A stretch of DNA of 25,251 bases from Anaerolineales bacterium (lineage in GTDB: Bacteria > Chloroflexota > Anaerolineae > Anaerolineales > UBA4823): assembly GCA_016932955.1 (NCBI GenBank), contig JAFGBV010000188.1, forward strand, positions 1-25,251, read 5' to 3'. A program made the position numbers and the translations under genes. Shown here one piece after another: positions 11,067 to 17,368 of the stretch (position 1 is the stretch's first letter; each line of letters opens with the position of its first letter). Under the pieces are notes generated by a model. That model searched no databases. It worked only from the letters and a program-made list of their open reading frames with translations, and had not been told where the DNA came from.

Positions 11067-11969
11067 ATGTCATCTGATCAACCACCTGCAATCCTCGCAC
11101 ATATCACACCCCACACCCCCATCACCCCTGCTGTGAACGCTTGGCGCATTTACCTGGATGACCAGGGCAAATCTCCCCATACAATCAAAGCTTTCACGGC
11201 AGACGTGCTCTTGCTCGCTTCTTACCTGCCCCCCGATCGCCCTCTGGGTGAAATTACCACTCAGGAATTGAACAATTTTCTGGATTGGATGCAGAAAGTA
11301 CGCCGCGCCCCATGCAGCCCGAAAACACTGGCTCGCCGCATCACCTCGATCAAAGCTTTCTTCCGTTGGCTGCACCAGTATGGTGTGATCCTGGCTGACC
11401 CAGCGGAAAAAGTACCCCAACAATCTGTGATCAGCCCCCTGCCAGAAGTGCTCACACCAGATGAAGTACAGGCTGTGCTGCAAGCCGCCCATCGTCACCG
11501 CCTGGCAAAGACTCCAGATTTCCGCTACGCTGTCCTCCTGGAGCTGCTCCTTGCCACCGGGATCAAGAAAAGCGAATGCCTGGCGCTCAGCCCCAACCAC
11601 ATTGACCTGGATGCGCCAGATGGTCCAATCCTATTTGTGCGCTATACCAGCCCACAAAACCGGTATAAAGAACGCAAGATTGCCCTGCCCGAAACCTGGA
11701 CAGAAATCTATGCCGAGTATAAAAGCCAGTATGAGCTTGACGATCGGCTGTTCCCCTGGTCGCCGCGCAGGCTAGAATACTTGCTTGAAGATCTCAGTGA
11801 AGAGGCAGCGCTGGATAAACACCTTTCCTTTGACATGTGCCGCTGGACTTGCGCCTTGAGCGATATGCGCTCAGGCATAGAACATAATAAAATCCGCCAG
11901 AAAATGGGTATCTCCAAGATCCAATGGCGTGAAGTAAAGATGAAGCTGGAAAGGTTAGCGGTGGATTAG
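11067..11969 (+). CDS. Tyrosine-recombinase-fold (XerC/D-like) protein with degenerate active site
   Basis: This 300-residue protein has an N-terminal SAM-like core-binding domain (about 20-105; AWRIYLDDQGKSPHTIKAFTADV) and a C-terminal catalytic-type domain (about 125-300). The length matches XerC/D. The active site is not conserved. The first Arg of the TGLRxSE box is Lys167 (TGIKKSE). The box II His is Asp256, though Arg259 and Trp260 remain. The box III His is Ile282, and the nucleophilic Tyr position, nine residues later, is Lys291. Lys201 in YKERK fits the beta-hairpin lysine. The gene has a strong promoter and GGAGG five bases before the ATG, so it looks expressed. It probably binds DNA without cutting it. 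The alternative TTG at 11046 is unneeded. Its end overlaps the tilS end by 4 nt on the opposite strand. Confidence 0.85.
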   Translation: MSSDQPPAILAHITPHTPITPAVNAWRIYLDDQGKSPHTIKAFTADVLLLASYLPPDRPLGEITTQELNNFLDWMQKVRRAPCSPKTLARRITSIKAFFRWLHQYGVILADPAEKVPQQSVISPLPEVLTPDEVQAVLQAAHRHRLAKTPDFRYAVLLELLLATGIKKSECLALSPNHIDLDAPDGPILFVRYTSPQNRYKERKIALPETWTEIYAEYKSQYELDDRLFPWSPRRLEYLLEDLSEEAALDKHLSFDMCRWTCALSDMRSGIEHNKIRQKMGISKIQWREVKMKLERLAVD

Positions 11970-13396
11970 CTCTTCCGGTCAAGCCACAGCCGCATCGCCC
12001 GGCGGGTGCTCTGCTGGAGGCCAAGAGCATGCGCCGACCGATAACCTGGTACCCAAAGTATCTCCTCACCTGAGCATACCAGGGGCCAACTTTTTCGTGC
12101 CCGGTAGGGGATTTTCACGTCAATCATCAGATCGGAAATTTTTTTCGTATGACCTTCCAGACCAAGGGGCTGCATGCGGTCACCGGCAACCCGTCCCCGC
12201 ACAAGCAAGGGTAGGTTTAGCCGATCGGCATCCAGCCAGGTCTGGTAACGGTCCTCATTCGCCGCTGCCTGGTGCAGTGTCTCACGATCACAATCGACCA
12301 CTTCGGCATGCAGATACCACGAACCTGGCAGGCTGAGCAAACCAGGTACATCCAGGTGCAAGTATTGACCCCGCGGTACTGCCGGCCAATCGCCCAAGGG
12401 CAGATCCGCTTCCCAGGTTGCCAACCATAAAATATCACCATCTAGAGCCATCCGCAGTCCAGCAATCAAGTCACACTGTTGTGTGCGCGCTGGCTGGAGA
12501 ATAAAATCCACTCCCCGCTGAATGGCTGCTGCATCAATATCGCGCAACCCAGGCCGGTGTGTGGCAATCCCATGCCGCAGCAGATGGCGGAGCAATGCCG
12601 GGGATAATTCACGTAAAACCAGCACATCCAGCCCAACATAACCATCTCCCTGTTGCAGAATGGCTTTTGCCCAGGTTTGTTTGACAAGCTCCTCGATCAA
12701 TGCATAGTCGCCAGCCAGCAGGTAGGCCATCCGGTGGAGGCTGCGTCGCATTGCAGGATTGTATGTTTCAAGGTATGGAATCAAGCGATGCCGCAGGCTG
12801 TTGCGCAAGAACACGGGATCCTGATTGGTGGCATCTTCCAAAGGGTGAAGATCGCCCACCTGGCAATATGCTAGCACCTCCTCACGCCAAACCCCCAACA
12901 ATGGCCGTACCAGCGGAATCTGCTTGCTCCATGCATTGGGCAAGGTATAGAAGAGCATCCCTCGCAGACCTGCCAATCCCGAGCCGCGTAGCAAATGCAA
13001 GAGTACTGTCTCCACCTGGTCATCAGCGGTATGCGCTACAGCAACAGCCTGCGCATTGAGCTTCTCAGCCTGCGCAAACAAGAACTGGTAACGCAGCACA
13101 CGCGCAGCTTCCTCAATCGAAAATCCTTGCTGCGCTGCATATTCTGCTGTATTCACCTGCTCCAGCACAAACGGCACACGCAATGCTTCTGACACCCGGC
13201 GCACCGCCTGCGCATCCGATGCGGCTTCTGCGCGCAAACCGTGGTCAAGATGAGCCGCCGCGATGGTGTAGCCCAGACGGTATAGCATATCCAACAAGCA
13301 CAGGCTATCCGCTCCGCCAGATACCCCCACAACGGTTAAATTTTCTGGCGTCAAACGGCATTCCCGTTGTAAAATAGAGCCAAATAACTCTAGCAT
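11966..13396 (-). CDS. tilS: tRNA(Ile)-lysidine synthase
   Basis: This enzyme uses ATP and lysine to convert the wobble cytidine of the AUA-reading tRNA-Ile to lysidine, so that it decodes AUA and accepts isoleucine. It is normally essential. The protein has 476 residues. The PP-loop SGGADS is at 26-31, followed by AAHLDHGLR (47-55) and the AHTADDQVETVLLHLLRGSGLAGLRGM block (about 121-147). NSLRHRLIPYLETYNP and a C-terminal TilS domain (GDRMQPLGLEG...KKISDLMIDVKIP) follow. The ATG at 13396 lies eight bases after a TATAAT box with no ribosome binding site, so the mRNA is probably leaderless. The gene ends tail to tail with the recombinase-like gene, sharing 4 bp, so transcripts from the two sides must overlap. 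Confidence 0.97.
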   Translation of the reverse strand: MLELFGSILQRECRLTPENLTVVGVSGGADSLCLLDMLYRLGYTIAAAHLDHGLRAEAASDAQAVRRVSEALRVPFVLEQVNTAEYAAQQGFSIEEAARVLRYQFLFAQAEKLNAQAVAVAHTADDQVETVLLHLLRGSGLAGLRGMLFYTLPNAWSKQIPLVRPLLGVWREEVLAYCQVGDLHPLEDATNQDPVFLRNSLRHRLIPYLETYNPAMRRSLHRMAYLLAGDYALIEELVKQTWAKAILQQGDGYVGLDVLVLRELSPALLRHLLRHGIATHRPGLRDIDAAAIQRGVDFILQPARTQQCDLIAGLRMALDGDILWLATWEADLPLGDWPAVPRGQYLHLDVPGLLSLPGSWYLHAEVVDCDRETLHQAAANEDRYQTWLDADRLNLPLLVRGRVAGDRMQPLGLEGHTKKISDLMIDVKIPYRARKSWPLVCSGEEILWVPGYRSAHALGLQQSTRRAMRLWLDRKS

Positions 13397-13404
13397 AGTA
13401 GAAG

Positions 13405-13410
13405 ATTATA
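13405..13410 (-). promoter_or_regulatory. -10 box of tilS, start-codon proximal
   Basis: An exact TATAAT on the minus strand ends eight bases before the tilS ATG. No -35 match at 16-18 bp and no Shine-Dalgarno sequence are visible. This is consistent with a leaderless transcript. Confidence 0.65.
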
Positions 13411-13450
13411 GCGTATTTGACCATCTTGGGAAAAACAAATGCAAATCCTC

Positions 13451-13479
13451 TTGCCGGGTTGGTCTGTTTATGCTAGACT
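13451..13479 (+). promoter_or_regulatory. Promoter of the CpaE-like gene
   Basis: TTGCCG (13451-13456), a 17-bp spacer and TAGACT (13474-13479) fit a sigma-70-type promoter. The predicted start near 13486 leaves a leader of about 36 nt with GGGAG seven bases before the ATG at 13522. Confidence 0.6.
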
Positions 13480-13521
13480 GCAATTACTGGATGATGATTG
13501 GATGTATTAGGGAGACAAGCC

Positions 13522-14691
13522 ATGCCCGAGAAAATTTTAGTAGTCGATGATGATGTCGATACCCTTCGCCTGGTTGGGTTGATGCTCCAGCGTCAAGGGT
13601 ATCAGATCGTGGCCGCCAACAACGGACATCAGGCCCTGAACACGGCACAGGCAGAAAACCCCGACCTGATCCTGCTGGATGTGATGATGCCAGACATGGA
13701 TGGCTACGAGGTAACCCGCCGCCTACGCGCCCAGCCACTCACAGCCGGTACCCCCATTATCATGTTCACCGCCAAATCTCAGGTAGATGACAAAGTCACG
13801 GGATTCGAATCGGGCGTTGACGACTACCTGACCAAGCCCACACAGCCCCGCGAGCTATTTGCCCATGTAAAAGCAGTCCTGGCAAGAGGCCGTAAAGGCG
13901 CCGCAACCGTTGCAACCGCCGCCGCTGTTCCCACCCGAGAGCGTGGACATGTAACAGGCATATTATCCGTAAAGGGTGGTGTGGGTGTTTCAACCCTGGC
14001 AATCAACCTGGGGGTTAGCTTCCACATGCGCACAAAGAAGGATGTCATCGTGGCGGATTTCCGTCCTGGAGAAGGAAGCCTGGCTTTGGATCTGGGCTAC
14101 TTGAATCCAGAAGGGATGAACCGCCTGCTGCAGCGACCAGCCGCCCAGATTTCCATCAGCGATGTTGATTCAGAGCTGCTCACCAGCAAATACGATGTGC
14201 GCCTCCTACTTTCATCTTATAATCCTGCGGATGCCATGTTGACGACTCATATCGATCAGTTTGAAGCCATTTCCCGCCACCTGGCCTTCCTGGCGCATCA
14301 CGTTGTCATCGACCTCGGCCCAGGAATCAACCCTATCACAGAAAAAGTACTGGCAATCTGTGATGACATAATCGTCGTTCTGGAGCCTATCCCCCAAACC
14401 ATCAACCGTACCCATATCCTGATCGATGAGTTGAGCAAACGCGGCTTTGGCGAAGGGCGCGTGAATACTGTGCTGTACAACCGGCAGCGCACCGAGATGC
14501 AGTATTCATTAGCCCAGGTACAAAAAGAATACAAACACCCGATCGGGATCGTGTTCACTGCTGCGCCAGAGCTGGTTTACCAGGCGTCGCGCGCAGGTAT
14601 GCCGCTCGTCGTGCAGCATCCAGACAATCTCACTTCTCAACAATTCTTGAAGCTAGCAGATATGATTGCCAAACGTGTGCGCGCCAAGTAA
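13522..14691 (+). CDS. CpaE-like protein: receiver domain fused to MinD/ParA-type ATPase domain
   Basis: The protein has 389 residues. A response-regulator receiver domain occupies about 1-120, with Asp9/Asp10, phospho-acceptor Asp53 (LLDVMMPDMDGYE), a Thr in MFTAK and Lys105 (LTKP) all present. An Ala/Thr/Arg-rich linker leads to a MinD-like domain (about 145-389) with SVKGGVGVSTLAINLG. The signature lysine Lys151 is kept but the P-loop lysine is Val156, as usual in the CpaE group. VVIDLGPG (261-268) is the Walker A-prime strand. CpaE proteins place Flp/Tad pili, but no pilus genes are visible here. The start at 13522 has GGGAG; an in-frame ATG at 13498 lacks one. A soluble histidine kinase gene follows 51 bp later and is the likely phosphodonor. 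Confidence 0.9.
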   Translation: MPEKILVVDDDVDTLRLVGLMLQRQGYQIVAANNGHQALNTAQAENPDLILLDVMMPDMDGYEVTRRLRAQPLTAGTPIIMFTAKSQVDDKVTGFESGVDDYLTKPTQPRELFAHVKAVLARGRKGAATVATAAAVPTRERGHVTGILSVKGGVGVSTLAINLGVSFHMRTKKDVIVADFRPGEGSLALDLGYLNPEGMNRLLQRPAAQISISDVDSELLTSKYDVRLLLSSYNPADAMLTTHIDQFEAISRHLAFLAHHVVIDLGPGINPITEKVLAICDDIIVVLEPIPQTINRTHILIDELSKRGFGEGRVNTVLYNRQRTEMQYSLAQVQKEYKHPIGIVFTAAPELVYQASRAGMPLVVQHPDNLTSQQFLKLADMIAKRVRAK

Positions 14692-14701
14692 GCACTGCGA
14701 T

Positions 14702-14722
14702 GGGTTGCCTTAGGTGCAACCC
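14702..14722 (+). other. Hairpin between the CpaE-like and kinase genes
   Basis: GGGTTGC (14702-14708) and GCAACCC (14716-14722) form a perfect 7-bp stem with a 7-nt loop, 10 bp after the CpaE-like stop codon. It is followed by an A run, not a T run, so it is not a standard terminator on this strand. It could stabilise an mRNA end or set the ratio of regulator to kinase. Confidence 0.5.
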
Positions 14723-14742
14723 CAAAAAATCACCTGATCTCA

Positions 14743-15942
14743 ATGAGCAAGAAAAGCGACACGTCGATCATTGACCGCTACCAGCGCCTGATCGAAATCT
14801 CTCGTGACCTGGCATCCACGCTGGATCTGGAAACGCTGCTACACCAGATCGTGGGCGCGGCAGTGGACTTGTGCGACTCGGAGCAAGCCTCGATCCTGCT
14901 TTTCGACCAAGCCAAAAATGAACTTCACTTCGAGGCAGCTACCAACATGGAAAAGCCATCCATGCGCGGTTTTACCATTCCCGTCGATGCCAGCATTGCT
15001 GGTTGGATCGTGACCAACCGCCTGCCCGTCATTCTTTCTGATGCGCGCCAAGATGACCGCCACTTCGGGTATATTGCCCAGGCTACCAAGACCGAGACAA
15101 AATCCTTGTTAGGTGTTCCAATGATCCATAAAGACCGGGTTGTCGGCGCATTGGAGACAATCAACAAGCACTCGGGGGAATTTACCGAGGAAGATCAAAA
15201 TATCCTGATCACCCTGGGTGCACAAGCAGCCGTTGCGATTGAGAATGCCCGCCTTTTTCAGCAATCTGACCTGATCTCAGAGCTTGTCCACGAGCTACGT
15301 ACGCCGCTTGCCTCTCTTACCACAGCCACCCACCTCATGCTGCGCCCCGAAATTAGCGAGGAGCAGCGCGACAGCTTTGCAAAGATCATCCAGGGGGAAA
15401 TCACGCGCCTTTCTGAGCTGACAACCTCTTTCCTCGATTTTGCCCGCCTGGAGTCGGGGCGTGCTCAATTCCACAACAAATCCTTCGACGTTGTAGAACT
15501 ACTATACACCTGCCGGGATATCATGTGCGGGCGTGCAGAAGAAAAGGGTCTTGCGCTATCGGTTGAGGTTGCATCTCCTCTTCCCCCGCTGGTCGCTGAC
15601 CAGGATAAGATCAAGCAGGTGCTGTTGAACCTGCTTAGCAATGCGGTTAAATACAACCAACCGCAAGGAAGCATCGTTATAAAAGCCAAACAGGTAGGCA
15701 ACAGCCTGGAAATCGCCGTCAGCGATACAGGGCTCGGCATGCCTGAATCGAGCCTCCAGAATTTATTCCAACGATATTACCGCGTTCCCGGCAGTGAAAA
15801 AGCGGCTTCAGGTACAGGGTTGGGGCTTTCAATATGTAAACGGATCATCGAAGCGCACAGCGGTAGCATCGCCGTCAAAAGCACCCTGGGAAAGGGCACT
15901 ACCTTCACCATCAACTTGCCCCTGGGCGAATCAACCCCGTAA
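14743..15942 (+). CDS. Soluble GAF-domain sensor histidine kinase
   Basis: This 399-residue kinase has no membrane segment, so it is cytoplasmic. A GAF sensor domain (about 25-170) is followed by a dimerisation/phospho-acceptor box ISELVHELRTPLASL with His183. The HATPase domain has the N box QVLLNLLSNAVKYN (Asn300), G1 VSDTGLGM (328-333), the F box and G2 GTGLGLS (357-363). All catalytic boxes are intact. The ligand of the GAF domain is unknown. There is no Shine-Dalgarno sequence before the ATG, and a hairpin lies in the 51-bp gap after the CpaE-like gene, so its translation may depend on the upstream gene. The adjacent receiver protein is the obvious partner. The 3' end overlaps the dehydrogenase gene on the other strand by 12 bp. 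Confidence 0.95.
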   Translation: MSKKSDTSIIDRYQRLIEISRDLASTLDLETLLHQIVGAAVDLCDSEQASILLFDQAKNELHFEAATNMEKPSMRGFTIPVDASIAGWIVTNRLPVILSDARQDDRHFGYIAQATKTETKSLLGVPMIHKDRVVGALETINKHSGEFTEEDQNILITLGAQAAVAIENARLFQQSDLISELVHELRTPLASLTTATHLMLRPEISEEQRDSFAKIIQGEITRLSELTTSFLDFARLESGRAQFHNKSFDVVELLYTCRDIMCGRAEEKGLALSVEVASPLPPLVADQDKIKQVLLNLLSNAVKYNQPQGSIVIKAKQVGNSLEIAVSDTGLGMPESSLQNLFQRYYRVPGSEKAASGTGLGLSICKRIIEAHSGSIAVKSTLGKGTTFTINLPLGESTP

Positions 15943-16887
15943 TAGAACTTTCAATACCCCCGGTTTGCCTGCACGTGTCAATGCTTCAACCCCATCTTCA
16001 AGAGAGTAGGTTGCGGTGATCAGCGGGCAAGGATCTACCCTTTTTTCCTGCAGTAGTCTTAGCGCTGGCGCAAACAGCCCACAGCGCGAGCCAACCACCG
16101 TCACCTCGTCGACAACCAGCGATGAGAGGTTGATCTCTACATCTCCCTTGTATGTGCTTTTCAAAATGATCGTTCCGCGTGGGCGCACTGCCTTGCGCGC
16201 CAGTGCGAAACCAGCCGGATTACCTGTCGCCTCCACAACCACATCATAAACGGCATTTCGTACCGCTTTCTCCTCGATCGTAAGGATGCTACGCTGGATT
16301 AATAGGTCTCGCTGAAACGGATGACGCGCTACCACCTGCAATTCACACCCACATAAGCGAAGGGATTGGGCAATCAATTGCCCTAAACGACCCGCTCCGA
16401 TGACCAGAACCCGGTCTACCGGGCGGATATGGACCTGTTGCTGGATTTCCAGCGCCGCCGCCAGAGGTTCAGCGAATACTGCTGCTTCATCTGGCACTCC
16501 ATCCGGTACGCGGTGCAGATTGCGCAGTGGCAGTCTAAGGTATTCCGCAAATGCCCCATCCCAATTACGAATCCCCAGTGCGGCGCGCTGCTCGCAATGC
16601 GAGGAACGACCGGCACGGCAGGCTGAGCAGACCCCGCACATGATATTGATCTCCCCTACCACGCGCTCTCCAACCCAGGAAGGCTCATCCGGCGCCTGGA
16701 CAACATCTCCTACAAACTCATGCCCGGGAATGCCTCGGAACGGATAATAGCCGCGCATCAACTCCAGGTCTGTGCTGCAGATACCCGCCAGACGCATGCG
16801 CAACAACGCCTCGCCCGACGCCAGGAATGGCGGCTCAAGGTCCTCGCGAAATTTGCACTGCTGATCTTCCAGCCACAGCCCGCGCAT
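15931..16887 (-). CDS. Zinc-dependent medium-chain alcohol dehydrogenase family protein
   Basis: This cytoplasmic NAD(P)-dependent oxidoreductase has 318 residues. Catalytic zinc ligands are Cys37 (GICSTD), His56-Glu57 (PGHEF) and probably Glu140 (FAEPL). The structural zinc site is complete with Cys84, Cys87, Cys90 and Cys98. The Rossmann motif GAGRLG is at 164-169. The residue after the second strand is Ala-Arg (VVARHP), not Asp, which leans towards NADP but is not decisive. The best start is the ATG at 16887, with a G-rich GGTGAG stretch upstream. A TTG at 16908 would add seven residues and overlap the stop of the upstream gene. The gene follows the Cys/His-rich small protein by 17 bp and is very likely co-transcribed with it. 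The alcohol or polyol substrate is unknown. Confidence 0.92.
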   Translation of the reverse strand: MRGLWLEDQQCKFREDLEPPFLASGEALLRMRLAGICSTDLELMRGYYPFRGIPGHEFVGDVVQAPDEPSWVGERVVGEINIMCGVCSACRAGRSSHCEQRAALGIRNWDGAFAEYLRLPLRNLHRVPDGVPDEAAVFAEPLAAALEIQQQVHIRPVDRVLVIGAGRLGQLIAQSLRLCGCELQVVARHPFQRDLLIQRSILTIEEKAVRNAVYDVVVEATGNPAGFALARKAVRPRGTIILKSTYKGDVEINLSSLVVDEVTVVGSRCGLFAPALRLLQEKRVDPCPLITATYSLEDGVEALTRAGKPGVLKVLLRG

Positions 16888-16904
16888 GGAACTCACCCCC
16901 CCAG

Positions 16905-17285
16905 TCAAGGCTTTGGCAATCCAACTGCCTCTGCCCCGCCAAGCAGTTGCTTGAGCAGGGGCTTTTTCTTTGTCGCTTTCTGCTGCAGGAACACCGGGCA
17001 GCGAACATGCTGTTCAACCAGGCAGTAAGTAGACTGGTGTTCGATTGTCACAACCTGTGGCGTCGCTGTACGGTAGCACATATTCAGGGGACTGGGGAAC
17101 GAGGTGAGCGATTGGGAATCATTCTCCAAACCGACATAAGGGCAGAATTGCTTCCAACTCCCAGCGGCCTCGTCTCTTATATTGGAAGGCATGGTCGGGG
17201 TTAGCACACCCCGCTTCTCAGCGGCTTGAGATTCTGTCTCTGCCAGTTCATCACCGCTTGAATTTTCAACGATGTCAGCTTTCAC
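16905..17285 (-). CDS. Small Cys/His-rich protein, function unknown
   Basis: This 126-residue protein has a charged, probably flexible N-terminus (1-43), a compact Cys/His region (about 46-100) and a basic tail (KATKKKPLLKQ). Residues Cys48 (FCPYVGLEND), Cys70 (SPLNMCY), His83 (EHQ), Cys88 (YCL), His93 and Cys96 (RCPVF) are spaced as in a recurrent Chloroflexota cysteine module of the form CPYxGL..N.C....HQ..CL..H..CP. I know that pattern only from memory. Metal or redox binding is plausible but unproven. The start is a GTG with AAGG upstream. A TATAAT box sits about 50 bp upstream, and the alcohol dehydrogenase gene follows closely. The conserved-looking motif and operon position argue that this is a real gene, not a chance reading frame. 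Confidence 0.72.
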   Translation of the reverse strand: MKADIVENSSGDELAETESQAAEKRGVLTPTMPSNIRDEAAGSWKQFCPYVGLENDSQSLTSFPSPLNMCYRTATPQVVTIEHQSTYCLVEQHVRCPVFLQQKATKKKPLLKQLLGGAEAVGLPKP

Positions 17286-17314
17286 TTTGCCTTCTCACTG
17301 TAAATACAAGTCAT
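17282..17314 (-). CDS. Possible 10-codon upstream reading frame (leader peptide)
   Basis: Between the TATAAT box and the GTG start of the Cys/His-rich gene, an ATG at 17314 opens a frame MTCIYSEKAK. Its TGA stop overlaps the GTG start (GTGA). The overlap would couple translation of the two. There is no ribosome binding site before this ATG, so the peptide may be a coincidence. Confidence 0.2.
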   Translation of the reverse strand: MTCIYSEKAK

Positions 17315-17336
17315 TCCGGATAAGGGGGACAACTAG

Positions 17337-17342
17337 ATTATA
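17337..17342 (-). promoter_or_regulatory. -10 box ahead of the Cys/His-rich protein gene
   Basis: An exact TATAAT on the minus strand lies 27 bp after the mutL stop codon and about 50 bp before the GTG start. No good -35 is seen. It could give the small gene and the dehydrogenase their own transcript in addition to read-through from mutL. Confidence 0.5.
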
Positions 17343-17368
17343 TTACGAATCCAGTATTCCGGCGTAAT

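Noticed and set aside
11067..11969. Recombinase gene as evidence of an integrated mobile element or integron
   Set aside because: There are no attachment-site repeats, tRNA gene, cargo genes or transposition genes nearby. The active site is degenerate and the surroundings are housekeeping genes.
13522..14691. Missing P-loop lysine in the CpaE-like ATPase as a sign of inactivation
   Set aside because: The KGGVGVST form with Val in place of the second lysine is typical of the CpaE group, so it is a family trait and not an anomaly of this gene.
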